NCBI GenBank assembly: GCA_018336195.1
Contig: JAGXQV010000017.1
Span: forward strand, 1-32,676
DNA length: 32,676 nt
Source: Sulfuricella sp.
Lineage (GTDB): Bacteria; Pseudomonadota; Gammaproteobacteria; Burkholderiales; Sulfuricellaceae
Direction of reading: 5' to 3'
Shown: positions 8,883 through 16,945 of the stretch, in pieces
Numbering within the stretch: position 1 is the first letter of the stretch
Layout: every line of letters starts with the position of its first letter
Notes under the pieces: model-generated
Databases searched by the model: none
What the model saw: the letters and a program-made list of their open reading frames with translations, nothing else
What the model was told of the DNA's origin: nothing
Translations under genes and position numbers: made by a program

Positions 8883-11847
8883 TGCGATTGCCTTCAAAAC
8901 CCGTGCGAGAACGATAGATCACCTTGGTCGGGAACAAATTGCGGACTGCCCGACGGCCATTTCCGAATTATGGAAAAACGCCTATGACGCCTATGCGCGT
9001 GAAGTCGCGTTACATATCTTTGACGGAGAAGTGCCGATTGCCGCCATTTTTGACAATGGTCACGGCATGAGTGGGCAGGAATTTGTCGAAAAGTGGCTGG
9101 TTATCGGCACCGAATCCAAAGCATCGTCGATGGAAACTCCTACAGAAGATCGCAATGGACTTCCCTATCGTGAACGCCAAGGTCAGAAGGGTATCGGTCG
9201 TCTTTCTTCAGGTTATTTAGGTTCGCTGCTCCTTCTTGTTTCAAAGCGGAACACAGCCCAGTTTGTGGCTACGCTCATTGACTGGCGCTTGTTTGAAAAC
9301 CCATTCATGTACTTGCAGGACATCGAAATTCCCGTAGTCGAATTTGAAAATCAGGAAGAATTGTGGATACACCTGCCCGCCTTATTCGACAAAATGATGG
9401 GCAACGTATGGGGAGACGGAAAAGACAAGGCTCGCGATGAGCGCATTGCTTTGGCCTGGGCTGCATATGATGAGCTTGAAGAGCGAGCAGGCCGCCCGTC
9501 GGCAAGAAAAGCTATCGAACAAACCCTGATTGGCACGACGTTTACGGAGCGCCATATAGAAAACTGGCCTGTTTGGGCCAACAAGTGGCCGCATGGAACG
9601 GCCATGCTGATGGCCGGTATCGTATTTGATCTTGATGCACAACTCCAAAACACTGAAACCTCAAATGAGGCCGATACGGTGAAAAGTGCAAAAGACAAAC
9701 TTTTCCAGACCTTATCCAATTTTACCGATCCCTTTGTTGACCCCAACGAGGCCAACAGCGAATTCGGCGCAGATGATTTCCGCTATTCCGTAACGGCTTG
9801 GGAAGGCGCGTTGAGCCGCCCTATCCTTTCCGATGAACGCGAGTTCGACTACAGGAACCTCGAAGAGTTGGAGCATGTGCTTGAAGGCGTAATTGACCGG
9901 AACGGCATTTTTCGAGGAAAAGCCAAGGCATTCGGAAAATGGTTGGATGGTGAAATAACGATCAACCCTATAAATGCCGTTCCAACTCGCGCTGATAGCC
10001 GCATTGGAACATTCCATTTGCGGGTCGGAACTTTTGAACAAATGCAGGATAAAACCACCCTTCCCGATGAGTTGTACACGCGACTTTTTGCGCAGGCAGA
10101 AAAGTACGGTGGATTTATGGTGTTTAGAAATGGCCTGCGCGTCATGCCATATGGTCGGGAAGATAACGATTATTTTGAAATCGAGAAACGCCGCACGATT
10201 CATGCAGGGCGTTGGTTCTGGTCGAATCGGCGACTTTTTGGGCGAGTGGCATTAACCCGCCGTGAAAATTCGAACCTACGCGACAAAGCCGGACGAGAAG
10301 GGATTATCGACAACAAAGCTGCAAAGGTATTCCGTGATGTCGTCATCAACATCCTAAAGGAGAGTGCAAAGCGATTTTTCGGAACCGACTCGGAAGTTCG
10401 CCAACATATACTCCCCGAGCTTCAGGCCAATTATGCCAAACAAAAAGCCGAAGAAGCGCAGAAGAAAGTCAAGGCGCGAAAAAGACGAGAATTCCGTAGT
10501 CGGTTGGCGTCCAACCTCCCGGAAATTCGAGTGCTTGAGCAGGAGATGGGTGAGCTGGCTGAAAAGGCGCAGGAAGGGAATCTGCCGACAAGCGAGACGG
10601 AGTTGCTGGCAATGCGGGAACATATTCTGGCGCTAAAAGCCCGCCGATCCGAGCTTGCGTTGGGACCGCCGCCGAACACCTTGGGCAGCTTGGAATCGGA
10701 TTATCGGGAATTTCGAAACTGCGACATTCGCGCCGCCGAACTGGTGGTTCGCCTTAGCGATTCGATTTCCCATACCTTGGAGAAAATCAAACCACAGTCC
10801 TCTCGGGATGCCGCCTATTCCGAGATCAGCCGCAATGCCGCATACCTGCAACATCGGTTGCGCAAATGGTCTGCGGAAGCCAAGGATATTCTCAGCGCAG
10901 AAATTAAACGGGTTTCCGGCCTTGTCGAGGACAGGAATAAACGTTATCACACCGAAACACTGCCCTTGCTGGATGATCTGGAGCATGGGCGGACAACTTT
11001 GTCCAAGGTTCTCGATCAACTTGAATTGGAACGCGACAAACAGGATCGTGAGAACTCGGATATCTTCGAGCCCTATATCTCAACACTGAAGAGCTTACAG
11101 GAAAGCGTGGATATTGAATCCCTGGTCAGCTTTACGATGGATGAGTCGGCTGGACTGCGCCGGGAAGTGGATCGACTAAATGCGTTGGCGCAGCTCGGTA
11201 TCACGGTAGAGATCATTGGTCATGAAATTGAGGGGCTGGAAATGACCATTTCCAGAGGCTTGGAAAATTTACCCGAGACGGCAAAGAACACGCCAACTTT
11301 CAATGCGGTAAGAACCGCACACCATGCGCTTGTGGACAGGCTGCGCTTCCTTTCCCCGTTAAAGCTATCCGGCGAAAAAATCAAGACATGGATCAGCGGG
11401 GAGAAAATCGTCGAATACGTTAAGGGTTTCCTCGGGGACTCGCTTGAACGCCGAGGAATCGCCTTGGAAGTTAGCCCGGAATTTGTGAAATTCAGCGTGT
11501 TCGAGCAGGCGTCCAGAATCTTCCCGGTGTTCATCAATCTGGTGAACAACGCCGCTTATTGGGTAGGCCAATCCAAGAGAGGCGACGGAACAATATTGCT
11601 GGACGTTATCGACGGAAAGGTTGTTGTTGCCGATAACGGCCCCGGCGTGGAAAAAGACGACCGGAAGAACCTTTTTACCCTGTTCTTTACCCGCAAGATA
11701 CGCGGCGGGCGCGGGGTGGGGCTGTATCTGTGTCGCGCCAATCTGGCGGCGGGCGGACATACGATCAGCTATGCAACCGGAAACAATATGCAAAAACTAT
11801 CCGGGGCAAATTTCATTATTGATTTCAGGGGGGCACGGTATGAGTAG
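8863..11847 (+). CDS. Double-GHKL ATPase: MORC/HSP90-like N-terminus, histidine-kinase-like C-terminus
   Basis: A 994-residue protein. The N-terminal GHKL ATPase has E35-LWKN39-AYDA, D64-NGHGM and GQKGIGR (107-113). A transducer-like (S5-fold) domain follows, with GGFMVFRNGLRVMPYG from about 416 and RDKAGREGII from 473, as in MORC/MutL/HSP90 relatives. Residues about 515-770 are charged and helical, probably coiled coil. A histidine-kinase-like H-box, IGHEIEGLE, places H787 as a possible phosphoacceptor. The C-terminal second ATPase has the N-box NLVNNA (892-897), DNGPGV (924-929) and GGRGVGL (948-954). No membrane or periplasmic sensor is present, so any signal is cytoplasmic. ATG 8863 or ATG 8875 may be the start; the latter has GGTGA upstream. 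The gene ends 8 bases inside the receiver-protein gene. Confidence 0.88.
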   Translation: MVKPMVDAIAFKTRARTIDHLGREQIADCPTAISELWKNAYDAYAREVALHIFDGEVPIAAIFDNGHGMSGQEFVEKWLVIGTESKASSMETPTEDRNGLPYRERQGQKGIGRLSSGYLGSLLLLVSKRNTAQFVATLIDWRLFENPFMYLQDIEIPVVEFENQEELWIHLPALFDKMMGNVWGDGKDKARDERIALAWAAYDELEERAGRPSARKAIEQTLIGTTFTERHIENWPVWANKWPHGTAMLMAGIVFDLDAQLQNTETSNEADTVKSAKDKLFQTLSNFTDPFVDPNEANSEFGADDFRYSVTAWEGALSRPILSDEREFDYRNLEELEHVLEGVIDRNGIFRGKAKAFGKWLDGEITINPINAVPTRADSRIGTFHLRVGTFEQMQDKTTLPDELYTRLFAQAEKYGGFMVFRNGLRVMPYGREDNDYFEIEKRRTIHAGRWFWSNRRLFGRVALTRRENSNLRDKAGREGIIDNKAAKVFRDVVINILKESAKRFFGTDSEVRQHILPELQANYAKQKAEEAQKKVKARKRREFRSRLASNLPEIRVLEQEMGELAEKAQEGNLPTSETELLAMREHILALKARRSELALGPPPNTLGSLESDYREFRNCDIRAAELVVRLSDSISHTLEKIKPQSSRDAAYSEISRNAAYLQHRLRKWSAEAKDILSAEIKRVSGLVEDRNKRYHTETLPLLDDLEHGRTTLSKVLDQLELERDKQDRENSDIFEPYISTLKSLQESVDIESLVSFTMDESAGLRREVDRLNALAQLGITVEIIGHEIEGLEMTISRGLENLPETAKNTPTFNAVRTAHHALVDRLRFLSPLKLSGEKIKTWISGEKIVEYVKGFLGDSLERRGIALEVSPEFVKFSVFEQASRIFPVFINLVNNAAYWVGQSKRGDGTILLDVIDGKVVVADNGPGVEKDDRKNLFTLFFTRKIRGGRGVGLYLCRANLAAGGHTISYATGNNMQKLSGANFIIDFRGARYE

Positions 11848-13624
11848 CAATACGGCAGCGGAACTTGACGTTCATGATAGCCTCATCCGTGAAGCCTTCA
11901 TTGACCCGATTCGCACGGTCATCGTGGTCGACGACGAATATCCCACTCTGGATAGTTTGATCGCCAAGGAAACCTCCGGTGGCGACCCTTGGAATGGATC
12001 GAAGGAAGATGTAGAGCGCGTTCACCGTCTACTCGGGTTTGCAAGAGCAAGAACCAAGCCTTGGCTAGTGGATGTTCACGACGGCAAAAAGGTTACAACG
12101 GAAGCGGAATGCGGAATCGCTCCCCATTTGGATCATTCCGATCTATTGGTCTTGGATTACCACCTGGATGGAAATGAGGGAAACGGCGACAAGGCTATCG
12201 GCATTCTGCGAAAACTTGCGCGGAGCAATCATTTCAACTTGGTCATTGTTTATACGAAGGGCTATCAAGGCGACTTGAATAGGGTGGTTCGGGAAATTGC
12301 GCTGGGCCTGAGCTATCCTGAACCTGCTTTTCCCCTTGATGCCGACGACAGGAAATCCCTCGTCGATGCCTTGGAACAATGGGAAGATGACAACGAAGGG
12401 ATTACCGAAAAACTAAAGGCTCAGGTATCCGACGATACTTACCTACGGCTCAGAACGAAATGCCCCGGCAACTCGGATGGCATACTCGGAATGGAAGAAG
12501 GGAAAAACATACTGGCGCTTTGGAACAAGCGACCAGCCGCTAACAAAATCAAACCGAAACAACTGACAAAGTGGTTGCTGGCGGAAAAACAGCAGGAGTT
12601 GGCTAACCAGTTTTCTAAAGAACCTCTCGGAAACATTCAGGTTGGACAATCAGCCGACATCAATTGGATACGAACGGACAAGCTGTTTATTACGGTACTT
12701 TCCAAGGAATGCGCTCCCGATGAATTTGAAACTCGGCTTACCGATGCGATAAAGACCTCTTCCCCGTCGCCTCACCGTTTGCTTCTCACAAAAATGAGGG
12801 CGGAGATTGACCAGCAAGGGGTGTCGGCTGAAGCGGTGATCCTTGGAAATAGACATATACAAGCCGAGTGGCTGAACGACTTCCTAAAACCAGATACGGT
12901 TGATACCAGAGCGGTAATTCACAACACCATAAATCGGCATTGGGAAGCTCTTGGCGACGAATTAAGCAACAACCTCCGCGACTTTGCGGAAGAATTGCGC
13001 AGCCATTTTGCCCCAATCGGGATAAAGGGCGTCATGGAGCAATGCGGCTTAAGCCCCGCAGATGTTGGAACCGATGAATCATTGAAGCGCTTCAACTGCT
13101 TTTCCAGCACAAAACCGATAGACAGATCACACCTGACGACAGGCCATATTTTTCAGATTGACATTGATGGTGGTGCGCCGAGCTTCTGGATTTGCCTTTC
13201 CCCTGCTTGTGACATGATTCCTGGGCAGAAGTCCTATCCAGGATTGAGCGACTGCATCCCCTTCATAGCGGCGAAGTTAGACGAGGTTTCGGGGAACAAA
13301 GCGCTTGAAAAAGCTACTGAAAATGTTTTCTTGTTTCTCGAAATTGACGACGAAATCAAAACGCTCAGCATATACAAGGACGGGAATCCTGCGGGCAAGC
13401 TGGAATGGGAACAGAAATTTGCGCGAAATAAAGGTCGGTTCCAACAAGAAAACCAAATTACTCTTGGTTCGATAGTTGAAGCGGAGACGGAACTCAAAGG
13501 CGAGTGGTTGGATGCCCGAGTGGTTGCCCAACTCCGTTCGGAATATGCGCTAAATTTGCTCCAGCGCATTGGTGCATTACTCTCACGCCCCGGCCTCGGC
13601 ATGAACTTTAAGAACAAAAAGTAG
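11840..13624 (+). CDS. Receiver-domain protein with large uncharacterised C-terminal region
   Basis: A 594-residue protein starting at ATG 11840, 8 bases inside the preceding gene. The frame is open further upstream, but that part overlaps the C-terminal ATPase domain. The N-terminal region looks like a divergent response-regulator receiver: acidic pair D31-D32 in TVIVVDDEY, probable phosphoacceptor D106 in DLLVLDYHLDG, and T139-K140 in VIVYTKG. The first acidic strand and the phosphoacceptor are about 75 residues apart, longer than the usual 40-45, which implies an insertion. Residues about 200-594 match no family I know and have no helix-turn-helix or nuclease motif by eye. It probably receives phosphate or a binding signal from the adjacent kinase-like protein and acts as effector or adaptor. 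Confidence 0.78.
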   Translation: MSSNTAAELDVHDSLIREAFIDPIRTVIVVDDEYPTLDSLIAKETSGGDPWNGSKEDVERVHRLLGFARARTKPWLVDVHDGKKVTTEAECGIAPHLDHSDLLVLDYHLDGNEGNGDKAIGILRKLARSNHFNLVIVYTKGYQGDLNRVVREIALGLSYPEPAFPLDADDRKSLVDALEQWEDDNEGITEKLKAQVSDDTYLRLRTKCPGNSDGILGMEEGKNILALWNKRPAANKIKPKQLTKWLLAEKQQELANQFSKEPLGNIQVGQSADINWIRTDKLFITVLSKECAPDEFETRLTDAIKTSSPSPHRLLLTKMRAEIDQQGVSAEAVILGNRHIQAEWLNDFLKPDTVDTRAVIHNTINRHWEALGDELSNNLRDFAEELRSHFAPIGIKGVMEQCGLSPADVGTDESLKRFNCFSSTKPIDRSHLTTGHIFQIDIDGGAPSFWICLSPACDMIPGQKSYPGLSDCIPFIAAKLDEVSGNKALEKATENVFLFLEIDDEIKTLSIYKDGNPAGKLEWEQKFARNKGRFQQENQITLGSIVEAETELKGEWLDARVVAQLRSEYALNLLQRIGALLSRPGLGMNFKNKK

Positions 13625-13628
13625 CGCA

Positions 13629-14096
13629 GTGGATAGACTATCAACGGCTGAACGCTCTCGGGTTATGTCAGCCGTCCATGGAAAGAATACGACGCCCGAA
13701 ATTAAAGTTAGGAAAGTTCTGCATGCGCTGGGCTTTCGCTTCCGCCTCCACAAGAAAGATTTACCTGGAAAACCGGATGTTGTTCTGGCCAAGTATCGAA
13801 CGTGTATCTTTGTTCATGGGTGTTTTTGGCACCAGCATCCCGGATGCAAAAGAGCGTCCAGGCCAACCAGCAATGTGGAATTCTGGTCTCGGAAACTTCA
13901 AGGCAACATCGAACGAGACAAGAATAACCTCTCCAAGTTGCGTCACCTTGGATGGCGGGCGATAGTGATCTGGGAATGTGAGACAAAGAATATGGACGAG
14001 TTAAAACATAATCTCTGCGAGGTTTTCAGATTGGGAAACTTAAGGCAATCGCAACAGTCCTCCCAAAATACCAATCCACTGGAAAGAAAAATCTAG
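13629..14096 (+). CDS. vsr: Vsr-type very-short-patch-repair endonuclease
   Basis: A 155-residue protein with a complete Vsr pattern: LPGKPD50-VV, FVH63GCFWH68QH, N-I-E-R-D97 and WEC117. These correspond to the catalytic D51, H64 and H69 and the zinc-binding His/Cys set of E. coli Vsr; E. coli T63 is V62 here. Vsr nicks beside T:G mismatches produced by deamination of 5-methylcytosine, which fits the methyltransferase upstream. Here it is the only recognisable nuclease of the cassette and might also be an effector. The start is GTG 13629, 4 bases after the stop of the receiver gene. The last 20 residues are a Ser/Gln/Asn-rich tail absent from E. coli Vsr. Confidence 0.93.
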   Translation: MDRLSTAERSRVMSAVHGKNTTPEIKVRKVLHALGFRFRLHKKDLPGKPDVVLAKYRTCIFVHGCFWHQHPGCKRASRPTSNVEFWSRKLQGNIERDKNNLSKLRHLGWRAIVIWECETKNMDELKHNLCEVFRLGNLRQSQQSSQNTNPLERKI

Positions 14097-14098
14097 CC

Positions 14099-14422
14099 AT
14101 GCTCACCCGTCAAACCATCCAGGCCGCCGCTGAACGTCTTGCCTCCGCCGCCAGTGCGCCCTGTCGGGTGATTCTGTTCGGCTCCTATGCCCGTGACGCG
14201 GCGGATGAGGGCTCCGACCTGGATTTCATGGTGATCGAGCGCGAGGTGGCGGACAAGGGCGCGGAATATCTGCGCTTGCGCAAGGCGGTTGGCGGCGTCG
14301 GTACGGGTGTGGATTTGCTGGTTTATCCGCTGAACGAATTCGAGCGGCGCAGCCAAGTGCCGGGAACGGTGCCGTATTGGGCTTGCAAGGAAGGCAAGGT
14401 ACTCCATGACGGCATCGCTTGA
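14099..14422 (+). CDS. MNT-domain nucleotidyltransferase (antitoxin-like)
   Basis: A 107-residue nucleotidyltransferase with the full GS-X10-DxD motif: G28-S29, ten residues, D40-L41-D42. The rest of the small palm domain follows, with a third acidic strand at GTGVDLLVY. It starts only 2 bases after the vsr stop codon, so it may be read from the same transcript, although base composition becomes GC-rich again at this point. It overlaps the next gene (HEPN) by 17 bases. By family, such enzymes AMPylate or otherwise silence the partner HEPN protein. It differs from the MntA at 1119-1409 and is not a recent copy. Confidence 0.82.
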   Translation: MLTRQTIQAAAERLASAASAPCRVILFGSYARDAADEGSDLDFMVIEREVADKGAEYLRLRKAVGGVGTGVDLLVYPLNEFERRSQVPGTVPYWACKEGKVLHDGIA

Positions 14423-14801
14423 AGAAGCGCGGCGCTTCCTGAATCTGGCCGGCGACGACCTCGCGGCTTATCGAACATTGGCGGACGCGGCGCATATCCG
14501 TCGCTCCATCGCGCTTTTTCATGCCCAACAAGCTGTTGAAAAATGCCTGAAAGCGGTGCTCTTCACCGCTGGCGTGGAGTTTCGCCGTACTCACGATTTG
14601 TATGAACTCGCCGACAAACTGGAACACGCGGGCGTTGATCTGCCCATCACCGCCGACGATTTGGGGCGACTCAACCCTTTCGCCGTGGATTTTCGCTATG
14701 ACGACCAGCTTATTCCGGCGCTATCGAGGGAAGAGGTTGAGGCGATGACGCAGGAAATCCTGGCATGGGCCACGGCAATGGTTGAAAAAGTCGCGCAATG
14801 A
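14406..14801 (+). CDS. HEPN-domain protein (COG1895/COG2250-like)
   Basis: A 131-residue helical HEPN protein. The family pattern is clear: FHAQQAVEKCLKAVLF (about 38-53), then FRRTHDLYELA (59-69) and a late DFRYDDQ (about 97-103). The classical RX4-6H toxin motif of HepT is not obvious, so this may be the non-toxic or substrate-binding type of HEPN, or use the R-T-H segment differently. Start ATG 14406 lies inside the nucleotidyltransferase gene. The TGA at 14799-14801 overlaps the ATG of the following small ORF. The MNT-HEPN order is the usual one for these two-gene modules. Confidence 0.82.
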   Translation: MTASLEEARRFLNLAGDDLAAYRTLADAAHIRRSIALFHAQQAVEKCLKAVLFTAGVEFRRTHDLYELADKLEHAGVDLPITADDLGRLNPFAVDFRYDDQLIPALSREEVEAMTQEILAWATAMVEKVAQ

Positions 14802-14962
14802 CATCGGAAATCCTTGTAATTGAGCCGGGCAAAACTCGCGCCTCGGATTTTTCGCGCCAGCCGGGAGCATGGGCCGGGTTGCCCAAGGCAGATGACGATT
14901 GGGATTCGCCGGAAACCAACGCGGCCATTACCAAGGAATTTTCCGGCGGTGAGTTTTTATAA
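14798..14962 (+). CDS. Small ORF coupled to the HEPN gene
   Basis: A 54-residue ORF whose ATG overlaps the HEPN stop codon (ATGA), a strong hint of coupled translation. The sequence is acidic and rich in Trp/Asp/Pro (QPGAWAGLPKADDDWDSPE) and ends in KEFSGGEFL. The C-terminal half resembles the toxin-binding tails of small VapB/DUF2281-like antitoxins, but there is no clear DNA-binding half and no toxin gene follows. It may be an antitoxin remnant or a third component of the MNT-HEPN module. An intrinsic terminator lies 26 bases downstream, which would end the operon here. Confidence 0.5.
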   Translation: MTSEILVIEPGKTRASDFSRQPGAWAGLPKADDDWDSPETNAAITKEFSGGEFL

Positions 14963-14987
14963 ACCTAAAAACTTCATTTGAACCGCC

Positions 14988-15008
14988 ATCGCCCGCCAGG
15001 GCGATTTT
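14988..15008 (+). terminator. Intrinsic terminator closing the accessory region
   Basis: The stem ATCGCCC (14988-14994) and GGGCGAT (14999-15005) close a GCCA loop, followed by TTT. It sits after the small ORF and just before the pepD start, so it could separate the MNT-HEPN operon from pepD. The T-tract is short, which limits confidence. Confidence 0.55.
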
Positions 15009-15024
15009 CATCAGGTGCTTTCCC

Positions 15025-16545
15025 ATGGTTACAACCGATAACCTCGAAACCTTCAATCTCGAAACCCTCCAACCCCGTTCCGTCTGGTCCCACTTCGCCA
15101 CCCTCTGCGCGATTCCTCGTGCGTCGCTGCACGAGGCGGCGCTGATCGAGCATTTGATCGGCTGGGCGCAGGCGCGCGGCGCCGAGGCCGTCGTCGATGG
15201 GGTAGGCAACCTGATCCTGCGTAAGCCTGCCAGTCCCGGCTGTGAGAACGCACCGGGGGTGATCCTGCAAGGCCATCTCGACATGGTGTGCCAGGCCAAT
15301 GCCGGCACGCCGCATGATTTCGAGCGCGATCCGATTCGGGCCGTGGTGCGCGACGGTTGGGTGGTTGCCGAGGAGACCACGCTGGGCGCGGACAATGGTA
15401 TCGGCGTGGCGCTGGCCTTGGCGGCGCTGGAAGAGCCGGATTTGCGTCATCCGCCGCTGGAGGTGCTGCTCACCGTCAACGAGGAATCGGGGATGGACGG
15501 CGCGCGGGGGCTGGCGCCCGGCACCTTGCGCGGCACGACGCTGATTAATTTGGATACCGAGGAGTGGGGGCATTTTTACCTGGGCTGCGCGGGCGGAGTG
15601 GATGTGGAGGTGCGTGACTCTTGCGGGATCGTAAACCTGCCGCCCGCTTATGTGATCCGGCGACTGGCGGTGTCCGGGCTGCGCGGCGGCCATTCGGGCA
15701 TCGACATCCATCTCGGGCGCGGCAATGCCATCAAGCTGCTGGCGGAGGCGCTGGGCGAGCTGGCCGGGCGCTTTGACTTGCGCCTGATCGAGCTGCAAGG
15801 TGGGTCGGCGCGCAATGCGATTCCCCGCGAGGCGTTCGCGCTGGTGGCCTTGCCTGCCGACCAGGCGGGCCGGTTGGCGGCCTGGGTGGCGCAGTGCGAC
15901 GCGGCCTGGCGGCAGCGTTTTGCCGAGGCGGATGCCGGCGTCAATCTGGCGGTCAGCCCCGCGCCTGTGGATTGCGCGCCGATAAATATTGGCTCACCAC
16001 CAACTGAGGGACAAAGCGCCCTATCCGCTGCGGACCAAAAACGCCTGCTGGCCTATCTCACCAGCGCCGCCAACGGCGTGACGCGGGTCAGCGACGCTTT
16101 CCCCGATGTAACCGACACCTCCGTCAACCTCGGGGTGGTCAGGCTGACACAGGGCGACTTCAGCGCCACTTCCAAGGTGCGCTCCCTGCACGACCAGCGG
16201 GCGGATCAACTGGCCGACCAATTGGTCGCACACGCCGCCGCCCACGGCCTGCGCGCCTGGAAGGACGGCGCTTATCCAGGCTGGACGCCGAATCCCGCCT
16301 CGCCGCTGCTGGCCTTGTGCCAGACGGTGTACGCCGCCGAATTCGGTCGGGACGCCAACCCGCAGGTGATTCACGCCGGGCTGGAATGCGGCCTGCTGGC
16401 GGCCAGTCATCCGCATCTCGACATGATTTCCTTCGGCCCCGACATCCGCGGCGCCCACGCGCCGGGGGAGCGGGTGGAGATCGCTTCGGTGGGGCGCTGC
16501 TGGCAGTTGCTGCAAGCCGTGTTGCGGGCTTTGGCGCGTGGTTGA
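15025..16545 (+). CDS. pepD: Aminoacyl-histidine dipeptidase (PepD, M20 family)
   Basis: A 506-residue cytoplasmic metallopeptidase of the PepD/carnosinase type. Metal-site motifs appear in order: GHLDMVCQ (His and Asp ligand region, about residues 79-86), LGADNGIG (bridging Asp), NEESGMDGA (catalytic Glu pair), LDTEEWG, and a late HAGLECGLL histidine. The family hydrolyses Xaa-His dipeptides and other short peptides, using Zn or Mn. Length fits the family (about 485-500). ATG 15025 has a weak AGGTG upstream. The following DUF123 gene starts on the next base after its stop codon. No truncation is seen. Confidence 0.92.
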   Translation: MVTTDNLETFNLETLQPRSVWSHFATLCAIPRASLHEAALIEHLIGWAQARGAEAVVDGVGNLILRKPASPGCENAPGVILQGHLDMVCQANAGTPHDFERDPIRAVVRDGWVVAEETTLGADNGIGVALALAALEEPDLRHPPLEVLLTVNEESGMDGARGLAPGTLRGTTLINLDTEEWGHFYLGCAGGVDVEVRDSCGIVNLPPAYVIRRLAVSGLRGGHSGIDIHLGRGNAIKLLAEALGELAGRFDLRLIELQGGSARNAIPREAFALVALPADQAGRLAAWVAQCDAAWRQRFAEADAGVNLAVSPAPVDCAPINIGSPPTEGQSALSAADQKRLLAYLTSAANGVTRVSDAFPDVTDTSVNLGVVRLTQGDFSATSKVRSLHDQRADQLADQLVAHAAAHGLRAWKDGAYPGWTPNPASPLLALCQTVYAAEFGRDANPQVIHAGLECGLLAASHPHLDMISFGPDIRGAHAPGERVEIASVGRCWQLLQAVLRALARG

Positions 16546-16905
16546 ATGGACGCTCCCACCACCTACCAACTCCACATCCACGTCGCCCAACCGTTACGCC
16601 TGCAAATCGGTCGCTTCGGTGAGTTCGAGTTTCCCGCCGGCAATTACGTTTACACCGGTTCGGCGCGGCGCAATTTCGAGGCGCGCGTCGCCCGCCATTT
16701 GCGTCGCGACAAGCGGCTGCGCTGGCATATCGATTACCTGCTGGCGGCGCCGGGGGTGACGGTGGTCGAGGTGGCGCGCTCGGGGGAGCCGGAGTGCGCA
16801 CTCAATCAGGCGACAGCGGGAGAAGTGTTGGTGGCGGGATTCGGCGCTTCGGATTGCCGGCGGGGCTGCGGCAGCCATCTCAAGTTTACGGGAACGTCCG
16901 GGTAA
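16546..16905 (+). CDS. DUF123 / GIY-YIG-like protein
   Basis: A 119-residue protein starting immediately after the pepD stop codon. Residues 10-75 contain FPAGNYVYTGSARRNFEARVARHLRR and LRWHIDYLL, the pattern of DUF123, a small family related to GIY-YIG nuclease folds. The YVYTGSA strand stands for the GIY-YIG core. A cysteine-rich end, C-R-R-G-C-G-S-H-L, is typical of the family and may bind metal. The molecular role of DUF123 is not established. The abutting start suggests co-transcription with pepD, though no functional link is evident. Confidence 0.8.
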   Translation: MDAPTTYQLHIHVAQPLRLQIGRFGEFEFPAGNYVYTGSARRNFEARVARHLRRDKRLRWHIDYLLAAPGVTVVEVARSGEPECALNQATAGEVLVAGFGASDCRRGCGSHLKFTGTSG

Positions 16906-16945
16906 GGAAGCTGCCAAATCCAGGCGGATCAGCCCGTGAAGATAT

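Noticed and set aside
11621..11839. N-terminal extension of the receiver protein
   Set aside because: These codons overlap the conserved C-terminal ATPase motifs of the previous gene in another frame, and the receiver fold starts only after ATG 11840.
7690..14100. Attachment-site direct repeats flanking the methyltransferase cassette
   Set aside because: I compared the sequences around both ends and found no convincing direct repeat, and there is no integrase gene.
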